Source of the DNA: Nesterenkonia sp. PF2B19
GTDB lineage: Bacteria > Actinomycetota > Actinomycetes > Actinomycetales > Micrococcaceae
Reading direction: 5' to 3'
Length of the DNA: 37,601 bases
NCBI RefSeq assembly: GCF_001758425.2
Contig: NZ_MDSS02000034.1
Span: 1-37,601, forward strand
The notes beneath the pieces are model-generated. The model saw only the letters and a list, made by a program, of their open reading frames with translations. It was not told where the DNA came from and did not search any database. Positions within the stretch are counted from its first letter, which is position 1, and each line of letters begins with the position of its first letter. This document shows positions 23,909 to 32,190 of the stretch, one piece after another. The translations under genes were made by a program, and so were the position numbers.

Positions 23909-24135
23909 TTTATGACGTTGACCACAAGAGTAGGGAGTGCGAGGTTAGGCTGTCAACACCGAATTGTCATCCATGTCACACGCCTGCGGAGCAGGTGCCG
24001 CGCGCTCAGTCCGCTGGCCGCCGCCGCAGGGCGATGGCAGGATGGAGCAGCGGACCGGATGCGTCATCCGATGGCCCCATGGCCCAGCAGTCCGTCCGGC
24101 CCGCGACGGACAGCCAGCACAGGAGAGGTGACCAC

Positions 24136-25176
24136 GTGGCGTCAGAGACCACCCCCGAGGCGCGGCCCGCCCGCGCCGCGACCATCCACGAGGTCGCCCG
24201 CCGGGCCGGCGTCTCTCACCAGACCGTCTCCCGTTATCTGCGCGACATGGGCCCCTTCCGTGCCGACACCATCGCGCGGGTCGAGGCCGCCATCAAGGAG
24301 CTGGACTACCGGCCCAATATGATCGCCCGGTCCATGCGGACCCGGCAGACCGGGGTCCTCACCGCCCTGCTGCCCGCTCCGGTGACCCAGATGCCCACGC
24401 CCATGCTCGCCGCCGCCGCCGAGGCGGCCCACGAGGCCGGGTATTTCATGGAGATCGCGGTGGTGGAAGGCCCGGCGGAGGAACGCAGCCGCCGGGCCCG
24501 CGAGCTGATGGGCTCCGGACGGGTGGAGGGCGTGCTCTCCTTGGCCGGACTGCCGGAGCTGCAGGAGCAGGGGAAGACCGCCGCCTCCGGGGCCCTGACC
24601 ATCGTGGAGCAGTTCGACGACAAGCTCCGTGGCCTGGGCACATTGGCCGACGCTGGTGCGCTGCGCGAGATCATCTCCACCCTCGCCGATCAGGGCCATC
24701 GACGCTTCCTGCACATCCAGGGCCCCGAGGAATGGGCCTCCGCCCGTGCCCGCCGCCAGGTCTACGAGGAGACCCTCGCCGAACGCGGGCTCGAGTCCCA
24801 CGGCGTCACCGGCGGCGACTGGTCCGCACACACCGGCTACCAGGCCCTGCAGTCCCTGGAGGCCGACAGCGGCGTGACGGCAGTGATCGCGGCCAACGAC
24901 TTCGTGGCCCTCGGCGCCCTCCGCGCGGCGCACGAGCGTGGCTGGCGGGTCCCAGAGGACCTCAGCATCATCGGCTGGGACGACATCGACCTGGGACGCT
25001 ACTCGACGCCGTCGTTGTCCACCGTGGCGGTGGACCGCGAAGGGCGGGGCCGTCTGGCCATGCAACGGCTCATCGCCCTGGTCCGCGGGGAGGAGCCTCC
25101 CACCGATGCACCGGTGCCGAACCATGTGGTGCTGCGCGAGTCCACCGGGCCTGCGCCGAGCGCGACGACCGACTGA
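24136..25176 (+). CDS. LacI/GalR family transcriptional regulator
   Basis: A 346-aa repressor. The helix-turn-helix is TIHEVARRAGVSHQTVSRYL (about residues 16-35), then the hinge helix RPNMIARSMRTRQTG, then a type I periplasmic-binding-like effector domain (EVHEAG-like AAEAAHEAGYFMEIAVV; GWDDIDLGRYSTPSLSTV). The start is GTG 24136, with AGGAG at 24121-24125; other starts upstream have no coding character. It is divergent from the oxidoreductase/PmoA/cupin operon with a palindrome between, so local control of that operon is the simplest reading. The ligand is unknown. It converges with the TetR gene, 11 bp away. Confidence 0.9.
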   Translation: MASETTPEARPARAATIHEVARRAGVSHQTVSRYLRDMGPFRADTIARVEAAIKELDYRPNMIARSMRTRQTGVLTALLPAPVTQMPTPMLAAAAEAAHEAGYFMEIAVVEGPAEERSRRARELMGSGRVEGVLSLAGLPELQEQGKTAASGALTIVEQFDDKLRGLGTLADAGALREIISTLADQGHRRFLHIQGPEEWASARARRQVYEETLAERGLESHGVTGGDWSAHTGYQALQSLEADSGVTAVIAANDFVALGALRAAHERGWRVPEDLSIIGWDDIDLGRYSTPSLSTVAVDREGRGRLAMQRLIALVRGEEPPTDAPVPNHVVLRESTGPAPSATTD

Positions 25177-25187
25177 AGAACGGAGAT

Positions 25188-25733
25188 TCAGTCATCGGAG
25201 CCCAGGCAGGCGCGCAAGGAGGCCTCCGCCTCCGCGGACAGGCGCTCCCCTCCCAGGGCCAGGCGCTGAAGGATGATCCCCTCGACCTGCCACATGACCC
25301 GCCGGGCCGTGATCACGGGCTCAGGCAGGCCGACGCTCTGCACTGTCTCCGCCGCCCACTCCTCCATGTGCTCCCGTCCCCGCGCAAGAACATCTCGCAC
25401 CTGGTGATCGTGGATGGCCTCGACGAAGAGGGCGAGCCGTGCCGCCGTCACGGTCCGCTGAGCGCCTGTCGCGAGGTCGATGAATGTGCAGAGAGCGTCG
25501 ACGAGCCCGTCGATGCTCTGGGGGCGCTCCTCCGCATCGAAGACCGCCTGCTCCATGGCCACCAGGTGCTCCACCACGCCCTGGAGGAGCTGCGCCCGGG
25601 TCCTGAAGTGGTTCGAGGTGGAGCCCTGCGGCAGACCTGCGGCGACATCGATCCGCCGATGGGTCAGGGCCCGCAACCCGTGAGATCCCAACAGCTCCAC
25701 GGCTGCATCCATGGCTCGATCACGGGTGCCCAC
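25188..25733 (-). CDS. TetR/AcrR family transcriptional regulator
   Basis: A 181-aa regulator. The N-terminal helix-turn-helix spans AAVELLGSHGLRALTHRRIDVAAGLPQGSTSNHFRTRAQLL, matching TetR proteins of the type with RRIA-AG-P-GSTYYHF. The C-terminal part is a helical ligand domain (VTAARLALFVEAIHDHQ). The GTG at 25733 is chosen because GGGGGAG lies just upstream and because it overlaps the monooxygenase stop by 14 nt; an ATG six codons later is possible. It probably represses the TACTAC-N4-GTAGTA operator in front of the monooxygenase gene, and hence its own operon. Confidence 0.85.
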   Translation of the reverse strand: MGTRDRAMDAAVELLGSHGLRALTHRRIDVAAGLPQGSTSNHFRTRAQLLQGVVEHLVAMEQAVFDAEERPQSIDGLVDALCTFIDLATGAQRTVTAARLALFVEAIHDHQVRDVLARGREHMEEWAAETVQSVGLPEPVITARRVMWQVEGIILQRLALGGERLSAEAEASLRACLGSDD

Positions 25734-26808
25734 TGCGCTCCCCCTCTCTACGGAGTGAGGAGGAGACGAGGCCCGCCACGACTCGCAGTGCCCGGCGCCG
25801 GGTCTCGGGCAGGCGCCGCGCCGTCGACACTCGGCTGAGCAGCCGGGAGGCACGGACGACTCGCTGTGCCGCTCGTCGTCGCCGCCTGTCGAACACCCGC
25901 AGCCCTGCCTCGACCGTCGCCGAGACACTCAGCGCCTCAGCCAGCACGACGGCGTCGATGATCGCCTCGCAGGCGCCTCGGCCGATGTTCGGAGCCATCG
26001 CATGTGCCGCATCGCCGAGGATGACGACCCTGCCGCGGTGCCAGCTGCGCAGCGGCGGCAGATCGAAGATCCGGCGCCGGTCGATTCCGGCAGATCCGGC
26101 GAGCGCCACGACATCCCGCACCCCGGGGTGCCAGTCTCCGAACAGCGTGCTCAACAGCTCGTCGTCGGGGAGTCCTGAGCACTCATCCAGGAGGTCGTCC
26201 CGAACCGCGGCGAACCAGTTGGCCATGCCTGACTCCTGCGGGGTGACCCCGAAGAGACGCCCCGGCCCCCAGGTCTCGCAGGTAGTCTCCACGGGGCCAG
26301 GGACCGTCCCTCTGAACGCGGTGACGCGCAGCTCTCGAGGACGGACCTCCTGGCCCGCGACCACAGACCGCAGCCGGCTGTGGATGCCGTCAGCGCCGAC
26401 CACCAGGTCCGCATCGGACATGTCGGTCCCAGTCAGCTCTGCCAGGTCCTCCAGCGGATCTCCCCAGCGAACGGCATCCTCGAGCTTCCCCTCCCACAGG
26501 AACCGATGCAGAGCTGGGCGTGAGAGGAGGACAGCCGGTGCCGGGGTTCTGACGGCGGCAATCTCGGTCCCGTCGGGGCGGAGGAACGCCGCCCCATGCT
26601 GCACAGCTCCTGCATGACGCACACGGTCGCCCACTCCCAAGGCATCCAGAGCGGCCAGAGCCTCGGGCCACATCCCCAGCGCAGTGCCGGCTTCGGGCAA
26701 GCCGTGCGCCCGCTCGCGAAGCTCCACCTCCCATCCCGCAGCGAGGAGAGCTCTGCCCACGGCCAAGCCCGAGATGCCTGCTCCGACGACGACCGCACGC
26801 CCCACCAT
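25720..26808 (-). CDS. FAD-dependent aromatic-hydroxylase-type monooxygenase
   Basis: A 362-aa flavoprotein of the PHBH class. The FAD motif GAGISGLAVGRALLAAGWEVELRER opens the protein. The DG motif is VVGADGIHSRLR and the GD motif is VILGDAAHAMAPNIGRGACEAIIDA. These bind FAD and NAD(P)H for hydroxylation of a small, often aromatic, substrate. Relatives include antibiotic-modifying enzymes such as TetX and rifampicin monooxygenase, so a drug-inactivating role is possible but unproven. The ATG at 26808 is 10 bp after an operator that overlaps its promoter. The downstream TetR gene overlaps its end, giving a two-gene autoregulated unit. Confidence 0.88.
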   Translation of the reverse strand: MVGRAVVVGAGISGLAVGRALLAAGWEVELRERAHGLPEAGTALGMWPEALAALDALGVGDRVRHAGAVQHGAAFLRPDGTEIAAVRTPAPAVLLSRPALHRFLWEGKLEDAVRWGDPLEDLAELTGTDMSDADLVVGADGIHSRLRSVVAGQEVRPRELRVTAFRGTVPGPVETTCETWGPGRLFGVTPQESGMANWFAAVRDDLLDECSGLPDDELLSTLFGDWHPGVRDVVALAGSAGIDRRRIFDLPPLRSWHRGRVVILGDAAHAMAPNIGRGACEAIIDAVVLAEALSVSATVEAGLRVFDRRRRRAAQRVVRASRLLSRVSTARRLPETRRRALRVVAGLVSSSLRREGERSGHP

Positions 26809-26818
26809 GCCACGAAGC

Positions 26819-26834
26819 TACTACATTCGTAGTA
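26819..26834. promoter_or_regulatory. TetR-type operator of the monooxygenase-tetR operon
   Basis: TACTAC-ATTC-GTAGTA is a perfect 6-4-6 palindrome ending 10 bp before the leftward ATG. Read leftward, TACGAA/TGTAGT inside it could be the -10, so a bound repressor would block transcription. The regulator gene lies in the same operon. Confidence 0.75.
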
Positions 26835-26845
26835 CCGCGTCGAGG

Positions 26846-26872
26846 GTGCGGATCCTCCGTCGAGGACCGCAC
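26846..26872 (-). terminator. Terminator hairpin after the tRNA gene
   Basis: GTGCGG-A-TCCT pairs with AGGA-CCGCAC around a 6-nt loop with one bulge. It lies 20-47 bases past the tRNA 3' end, in the direction of its transcription and before the monooxygenase operator. Confidence 0.55.
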
Positions 26873-26892
26873 GCGCGTTCAGCGATCTTCGG

Positions 26893-26966
26893 TGCCCCCA
26901 CTGGGACTCGAACCCAGACTGTGCTGATTTTAAGTCAGCTGCCTCTGCCGATTGGGCTATGGGGGC
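26893..26966 (-). tRNA. tRNA with anticodon UAA (decodes UUA, Leu) but a short variable loop
   Basis: Read leftward, a complete 74-nt cloverleaf fits: acceptor GCCCCCA/TGGGGGC, D arm GCC..GGC with GG in the loop, anticodon stem GCTGA/TCAGC with loop CTTAAAA (anticodon TAA), T arm CTGGG-TTCGAGT-CCCAG and discriminator A. The CCA end is not encoded (ACC then G). The variable loop is only five nt (ACAGT). Bacterial leucine tRNAs normally have a long variable arm, so either this is an unusual leucine tRNA or a different amino acid is attached. UUA is a rare codon in a genome this GC-rich. Confidence 0.9.
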
Positions 26967-26974
26967 GCAGACAC

Positions 26975-27067
26975 GACGACGGCGAGCCCGCCGCCAGGAC
27001 CATCTTAGGTCTCCGGCAGAGGCTCGCCGTCGTCTCTGGGAATCTCGGGATCGGACGTCGTCCGATC
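26975..27067 (-). terminator. Two consecutive hairpins after the NDH-2 gene
   Basis: The first palindrome past the stop is GATCGGAC-GTC-GTCCGATC (27049-27067), 12 bases downstream. It is followed by a larger one with perfect 14-bp arms at 26975-26988 and 27021-27034 (GACGACGGCGAGCC and its complement). They lie between NDH-2 and the tRNA gene, both leftward. Confidence 0.6.
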
Positions 27068-27079
27068 AGAAGTCGAGGA

Positions 27080-28462
27080 TCAGGCGTCGGCCTTCTTCTT
27101 GGCCGGGGTCGCGGCCTCCTCGAACTGGCGGCGCGGGGTCTCCAGGTCGCGCAGCGGGGTGATGTCCCGACCGAAGACGAACTCGTTGAGCCAGTTGCTG
27201 GCCACGCGCACCTTGCGCTCCACGGTGGGGATCGCCATGCCGTGGTAGCCGCGGTGGGCCAGCCAGGCCGGGAAGCCCTTGAGCTTGACTCCCATCGGGT
27301 TGCCCACACCCTTGAACAGGCCCAGTCCGGCCACAGCGCCGAGGGAGTCGTGCTTGTACTCGCTGACCTTCCCCTCCCCGAAGCGGGCGGCCACGAGGTT
27401 CTTGACCAGCTGCTTGGACTGGCGCAGCGCGTGCTGAGCGTTGGGGACACAGAAGCCGCCCGGCCCGGCGCCGGTGAGGTCCGGCACGGCGGCGACGTCG
27501 CCGGCCGTCCAGGCGCCCTCGATCGGGCTGCCCTCCTCGTCGACGATCTGCAGCGCGGCAGAGGCGGTGATGCGGCCGCGCTCGTCGATCGGGAAGCTGG
27601 AGCGGCGTGCGACTGCATTGGCGGCCACACCGGCGGTCCAGACCAGGGTGTCGGCCTCGAAGCGGTCGGCCTCGGACTTGTCCGCCATATTGATCAGCTG
27701 CAGCTCGCCGTCGACGGCGGAGCCCAGCGACGTGTTCAGCAGCACCTCGATGCCGCGGCCGCGCAGGTGCTCGACCACGCCGACGGCCTGGTCCTCGGAG
27801 ACCTCCGGCATGATGCGGCCCATGGCCTCGACGAGCACGATGCGCACGTCGGACTGACTCAGGCGCGGGTTGGCCGAGACGGCGGCGCGGATGATGTCCT
27901 CCATCTCCGCGATGCACTCGATGCCGGCGAAGCCGCCGCCGACCACGGTGAAGGTCAGCGCCCGGGACTTGGCCTTCTCATCGGTCATGGTGGAGGCGGC
28001 CTCGATGCGCTCCAGGATCTGGTTGCGCAGCGTCAGGGCCTCCTCGATGGTCTTCAGACCGATGCCCTGCTCGGCCAGACCCTCGATCGGGAAGGTGCGA
28101 GTGGTCGCGCCCGCCGCCATGATGATGTCCTGGTACGGGATCTCGACGCTCTCCCCGTCCTCCAGCTCCACGCTGGCGGTGCGCTCCGCGTGGTCCACCT
28201 CCGTGACCTTGCCGGTGATGACCTCCGTGTCCCGCAGGTGGCTGCGGTGGGAGACGATCGCGTGCCGAGCCTCGATGTGCCCGCCGACCACCTCAGGGAG
28301 GAACGGCTGATAGGTCATGTAGGGAAGCGGGTCGACCAGGGTGACGACGCCGCCCTCGGCCTTGACCTTCTTCTGGAGCTTCTGGGCGACGGTGAGGCCG
28401 ACATATCCACCGCCGACGATCAGAATGCGCGGTCTCTCTGAGAGCTTCTGCGAGATTGCCAT
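27080..28462 (-). CDS. ndh: Type II NADH dehydrogenase (NDH-2), NAD(P)/FAD-dependent oxidoreductase
   Basis: A 460-aa peripheral membrane flavoenzyme that passes electrons from NADH to quinone without pumping protons. The first Rossmann motif RILIVGGGYVGLTVAQKL binds FAD. The second, FTVVGGGFAGIECIAEME, binds NADH. AGATTRTFPIEGL and the FAD-contact ending AGDVAAVPDLTGAGPGGFCVPNAQHALRQ support the family. The C-terminal region with LAHRGYHGMAIPTVERKVRVASNWLNEFVFGRD is the membrane-binding part. ATG 28462 has AGGA eight bases ahead; an ATG at 28471 is an alternative. It appears monocistronic with hairpins behind it. Confidence 0.92.
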   Translation of the reverse strand: MAISQKLSERPRILIVGGGYVGLTVAQKLQKKVKAEGGVVTLVDPLPYMTYQPFLPEVVGGHIEARHAIVSHRSHLRDTEVITGKVTEVDHAERTASVELEDGESVEIPYQDIIMAAGATTRTFPIEGLAEQGIGLKTIEEALTLRNQILERIEAASTMTDEKAKSRALTFTVVGGGFAGIECIAEMEDIIRAAVSANPRLSQSDVRIVLVEAMGRIMPEVSEDQAVGVVEHLRGRGIEVLLNTSLGSAVDGELQLINMADKSEADRFEADTLVWTAGVAANAVARRSSFPIDERGRITASAALQIVDEEGSPIEGAWTAGDVAAVPDLTGAGPGGFCVPNAQHALRQSKQLVKNLVAARFGEGKVSEYKHDSLGAVAGLGLFKGVGNPMGVKLKGFPAWLAHRGYHGMAIPTVERKVRVASNWLNEFVFGRDITPLRDLETPRRQFEEAATPAKKKADA

Positions 28463-28592
28463 GGATGCCATCCTAGCGCTGGTGCTGAGGGGTACGTGAA
28501 CTGCACACAGCAACAGCGGCGGCCCCTCACCGATCTCCGGTGCGGACCACCGCCACGCTGCGTGTCCTTCCTTCAGTGCAGTCTACTGCCAG

Positions 28593-28644
28593 GCACGGTG
28601 AGGGGCGCGGGTATGACGCTGGACGCCTGTTCCCCTCACCGTGC
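28593..28644 (-). terminator. Perfect inverted repeat after the S8 protease gene
   Basis: GCACGGTGAGGGG (28593-28605) and CCCCTCACCGTGC (28632-28644) are perfect 13-bp arms around 26 nt. The pair begins 18 bases past the protease stop. A further CCCCTCACCG copy at about 28523-28532, nearer the NDH-2 gene, could compete for the same arm. Confidence 0.6.
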
Positions 28645-28662
28645 GGTCTCCGGCAGATCGAC

Positions 28663-30320
28663 TCAGGAGCGCCGACGCCGGGACGTCAGGTGCACTGCTG
28701 CCACGCTGACCACCGAGATCACCAGCAGCGCGGCGACCCCGACCACCACCGGTCCCGCCCAGTCCTGGGTGCCCCTGGCGTCGGAGGCCTGCGGCCGGTC
28801 CCGGGGGTCGCCCTCGGGGCCGGGTGAGACGCCGGCGTCGCTGGGGATGTCGGCGTGCTCGGTGTTGTCGGACTCTCCGCGGCGATGGACACGGATCCAC
28901 TCCTCGAGGGTCTCGTAGGCCGACGGATCGAACTCCGGGACGTCATCGCCGGCCACGGCCTGCGCCACGTTGAGGATGCCCTGTCCGAACTCGGGGTCCA
29001 CACCGTTGCCGTCGCCGACTCCGTCGGCGGTGCTCAGCAGCCGGTGTTTGACCTCCTCGGCGGAGAGGTCAGGATGCGCGGACCACACCAGTGCCGCCGC
29101 TCCCGCGACGATCGGCGCCGCGCCGGAGGTGCCCATCCACTGGGTGTTGAGCCCGTCCGGGACCGCCCCGACCAGCGGTTCCGAAGGAGCGGCGATGTCC
29201 ACCGCGATGCCCTGGGCGGAGGCGTCCTCGCTGATCTCCCGATCCTCGTTGACGCCTGCGACGGTCAGCACGCCGGGGATCTCGCCGGGGCGCCGACGCT
29301 CCAGCTGCCGGAGACTCGGTTGCCCGCCGCGGCGACGACCAGCACGTCGTTCTCCGCAGCCTTCAGGAAGGCCTCGTCCCAGGACTCGGGCCACTCCTGC
29401 TCGTTAGGCAGGCCGAAGGACATGTTGATGATGTCCGCCCCGTTGTCCACGGCCCAGTCCACGGCCTCGACCACCTGGTCCTCCAGGTCCGGGCCGTAGG
29501 AGTTCGGCATCTCCAACGCCATGGACACGCTCAGCACGTCCGCCTCGGGGGCGACGCCGATCACGCCGGCCGCGTCTTCCTCGGCGTCTTCGTCCTCGCC
29601 GTCTTCGTCCTCGCCGTCTTCGTCAGCGTCGTCAGCGTCGTCCTCGTCCTCGTCGTCGTCTTCGTCCTCGTCGTCGTCCTCGTCGGCGTCCTCGTCGTCG
29701 TCAGCGTCCTCGTCGTCCTCGGTGGTCGAGGCGGGCAGGATCGCCGAGGCGGTGAGGTCCAGCGGCTCACTGCCCTCGCCCGTCAGAAGGACGTCAGGGC
29801 TCAGCACTCCGGCACCCTGCGAGAGACCTCGGTTCTCCGCACCCTCGAGCTCGTCGAGGAGGTCGTCCCAGAACTGCTCCCAGTCCTCGTCGGTGAACTC
29901 CTCGTAGTCCTCCGGCTCAGGGAGCTCGTCGAGCTCGTCTCCGGTGGGCTCGTAGCCACGCCCGGCCGCCAGGGAGGCCACCATGGTGCCGTGTTCGGTG
30001 GAGAACTGCTCCACCGGCCCCCCAGAGCCGTCACCACCTCCGGAGACGTCGGTGCCGTCGACGACGGCGCCCTCCAAGGTGGGGTGGTCGGCGTCGACGC
30101 CGGTGTCGAGGATCGCGATGGTCACGCCCTCGCCTCGAGCGGTCTCCCAGGCCTCGGTGACGCCATAGTCCTCGAGCCAGAACTGCGCGTCCCGCCAGGC
30201 ATCAGCCTGGGCGGCAGGAGCCGTGACCACCCCGCCGACGGTGACAGCGGGGGCCAGCAGCAGCGCGGCGGGCGGCCAGCATTCCCGGCTCGGCCGCACG
30301 ACGCCGCCCGTGACGGCCAC
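28663..30320 (-). pseudogene. S8 subtilase (mycosin-like) with an acidic insert, frameshifted
   Basis: A secreted, membrane-anchored serine protease of about 550 aa. A signal peptide (to about residue 39, ending APAAQA) is followed by the catalytic Asp in ILDTGVD (D72), His in STEHGTMVASLAAG (H110), the oxyanion Asn in AAAGN (334), and Ser in GTSGAAPIVAGAAAL. A C-terminal helix (VVVGVAALLVISVVSVAA) with RRRRS is the anchor. This layout resembles the MycP mycosins of type VII secretion. Residues 201-249 are almost only Asp/Glu, an insert in the catalytic domain. The frame breaks at about 29286-29290; one more base gives VGAPGEIPGVLTVAGV. GTG 30320 has GGAGG six bases ahead; an ATG at 30384 in another frame also has a good site. 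No type VII genes are adjacent. Confidence 0.8.
29574..29720 (-). repeat. Trinucleotide-rich tract encoding a poly-Asp/Glu insert
   Basis: On the + strand the tract is built of GTC, CTC, CTT and TCG-like triplets, for example six-base units CGTCCTCGCC repeated; on the coding strand it is GAC/GAG/GAA/GCC codons. It encodes about 49 residues, nearly all acidic with a few Ala/Gly. Such tracts vary in length by slippage. Confidence 0.75.
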
Positions 30321-30416
30321 GCCGTCCTCCGTGGGGCGAGCCCTGCCGGGCCGCGTCCCTCGTCTCCGGGGCAGCGTCAGTCATGGTCTTCCTTCTGTTC
30401 CGTTCCCTGCTGGGGT

Positions 30417-30445
30417 GCTCGTGATGCTGGGGGCGCTCGTGATGC
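30417..30445. repeat. Short direct repeat between ppx and the S8 protease gene
   Basis: GCTCGTGATGC occurs at 30417-30427 and again at 30435-30445, an 18-bp period. It lies in the 80-140 bp between the ppx stop and the protease start and could be part of the protease promoter region. Confidence 0.4.
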
Positions 30446-30464
30446 GTACTCATGCGGGCAGGGC

Positions 30465-31526
30465 TCAGCCCCGGCCGGTCGCCTCCTGCGCGGCGCCGGT
30501 GGCGAGCGACAGGGCGATGCCGTCCAGAATGTCATGCTCCGACGCGACGGCGGTAGTCACCCGCCCCTTCGTGACCTTATTGATGTAGTCCAGGATGGTG
30601 CCCCAGATCAGCGCACCGGCGCCGATGACGTCCACCCGGCCGGGGTGCATGAACGGCATGTGGGCCCGCTGGTCCCGGGGCGCGTGCACCAGCTGGTCCA
30701 CCGACTGGTGGATGCGGTCCAACCCCACCTCGGCGCCGTGGATGAGATCCGGATCGTAGTCCTCGAGGTCCAGGGCGTGGGCGGTCACCGTGGTCACCGT
30801 GCCGGCGACGCCGATGACGACGTCGGTCTCGTGCAGCGGCATGACCTGGCTGACGTCCTCCAGGAAGGAGAGCGTCTCGAAGCTCGCCATGGAGGTCTCG
30901 GTCTCTGCCGGCGGGTCGGTGCGCATATGCCGCTCGGTGAATCGGACGCACCCCATGTCCGTGGAGATGGCGTGCTCCATGCCCTTCGAGGTGCCCAGGA
31001 CGAACTCGGTGGATCCTCCGCCGAGGTCCACCACGAGGACCTTCCGCTCGGGGTCCCAGTCCAGCAGGGAGGCCGCACCCACGAAGGAGAGCCCGGCCTC
31101 CTCGCTGCCGCGGATGACCTCCGGCTCCACGCCGAGGCGGTCCTTGATGCCTGCGATGAACGCGTCGCGGTTCGCCACGTCCCGGGTCGCGGAGGTGGCC
31201 ACGAAGCGGACCGCCTCCACCTTGTGCCGACGGATCAGGGCCGCGTAGCTGTCCACCGCGGCGAACGTGCGCTCCAGCGCGGCCGGGGAGAACTCTCCGG
31301 TCTCGTCCACGCCCTCGCCCAGACGGACCACGGTCATCTGCCGGACGACATCCGTGAGCCGCGAACGATGCATCTGGGCGACCGCGCTGTGCTCACCGGT
31401 CTCGGTCCCCCACGGCTCTTGCCCCTCCGGGACGCTCTGGGGTCCGCGCGGCTCCCCCGCGCTCTCCACATCGGCGATCAGCAGGCGGATCGAATTGGTC
31501 CCGCAGTCGATGGCGGCCACTCTCAT
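30465..31526 (-). CDS. ppx: Exopolyphosphatase / guanosine pentaphosphate phosphatase (Ppx/GppA family)
   Basis: A 353-aa phosphohydrolase of the ASKHA fold that degrades inorganic polyphosphate, pppGpp or related substrates. The first phosphate loop is AAIDCGTNSIRLLIADV. The second is VVDLGGGSTEFVLG. The catalytic Glu region is VRFVATSATRDVANRD followed by IRGSEEAGLSFVGA. An acidic/polar insert (about residues 23-50) separates the first strands and is not typical of all homologues. The ATG at 31526 overlaps the DUF501 stop (ATGA). The order ftsB-DUF501-ppx is conserved in Actinobacteria (Rv1024-Rv1026 in M. tuberculosis). Confidence 0.92.
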   Translation of the reverse strand: MRVAAIDCGTNSIRLLIADVESAGEPRGPQSVPEGQEPWGTETGEHSAVAQMHRSRLTDVVRQMTVVRLGEGVDETGEFSPAALERTFAAVDSYAALIRRHKVEAVRFVATSATRDVANRDAFIAGIKDRLGVEPEVIRGSEEAGLSFVGAASLLDWDPERKVLVVDLGGGSTEFVLGTSKGMEHAISTDMGCVRFTERHMRTDPPAETETSMASFETLSFLEDVSQVMPLHETDVVIGVAGTVTTVTAHALDLEDYDPDLIHGAEVGLDRIHQSVDQLVHAPRDQRAHMPFMHPGRVDVIGAGALIWGTILDYINKVTKGRVTTAVASEHDILDGIALSLATGAAQEATGRG

Positions 31527-32151
31527 TGCTGCTCCTCCTTCAGTCGCCGCACGTGTCGGCTGAGGTCACGGGTGGGGATCTCGGCGTCGTGGTCCCATGC
31601 GGCGGCACAGGTGCAGACCTCCGGCGTCCAGTCCTCGGCGATGCGGTCCAGGGTCTCGTCGCCCAGCGGGGTGATGCCGGGACCCACGGCCAGCGCGTGG
31701 CCGACGAGCACATGCAGGCACTTCACGCGGTCGGGCATGCCCCCGGCGGTGATGCCGTCGATCTCCCAGACGGGATCCACGCCGGCGGCCAGCCGGATGC
31801 GTTCACGCTCGGCCAGGTAGTTCTCATGGGCGGCCCGGTGGGCGGCGGCAAGCTCCTCGTCGTGGCCCAGCCGCTCAGTCATCTCCGCCATCACGCCGGC
31901 AGCTCCAGCCGGGACACGGCCTGGGTGAGGGTGGGGTGCGTGAGATAGAACGTCGTCGGGAAGGGGATCCCGTTGGAGAGGCGCGGCGCGGTGGCGGCCA
32001 CCAGCGGGTTGCCGCAGCGGCAGCGTGCCGGGATCTCGACGACGTCGCGCACCGGCCTGCCCAGTTGCAGGCTGAGCGTGTCCAGGTCGTCCTGGGTGGG
32101 GGTGGCGCTGCGGGGCTGGGTCATCGTCTCGCGGGCTCTCCTGGTGCTCAT
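31523..32151 (-). pseudogene. DUF501 domain-containing protein, frameshifted
   Basis: About 210 aa once repaired. The N-terminal half has LGRPVRDVVEIPARCRCGNPLVAATAPRLSNGIPFPTTFYLTHP, with a CxCG pair; the C-terminal half has VWEIDGITAGGMPDRVKCLHVLVGHALAVGPGITPLGDETL and ends PEVCTCAAAWDH. These are the DUF501 landmarks, a conserved actinobacterial family of unknown function, with Cys residues that may bind metal. The break is at about 31895-31899, where LELPA* becomes LELPAGVMAEM after adding one base. The ATG at 32151 has GAGGA seven bases ahead. It lies between ftsB and ppx, the usual order, which argues that the gene is functional and the break is an artefact. Confidence 0.85.
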
Positions 32152-32190
32152 GGGCGGGTCCTCGGCAGGAACGGACCTCCACCGTCGAGA

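Noticed and set aside
26684-28441. A 585-codon frame opposite the monooxygenase, tRNA and NDH-2 genes
   Set aside because: It crosses a tRNA gene and has no recognisable domain.
29521-29907. A poly-Ser protein on the + strand
   Set aside because: It is the antisense of the Asp/Glu tract in the protease gene.
30321-30384. A 64-bp longer start of the S8 protease at ATG 30384
   Set aside because: It has a ribosome site but is in another frame and would need an added base or a two-base loss, unlike all other breaks here; GTG 30320 has GGAGG at good spacing and already gives a signal peptide.
29991-31820. A 609-codon frame opposite the S8 protease, ppx and DUF501 genes
   Set aside because: It crosses three genes on the other strand and has shadow composition.
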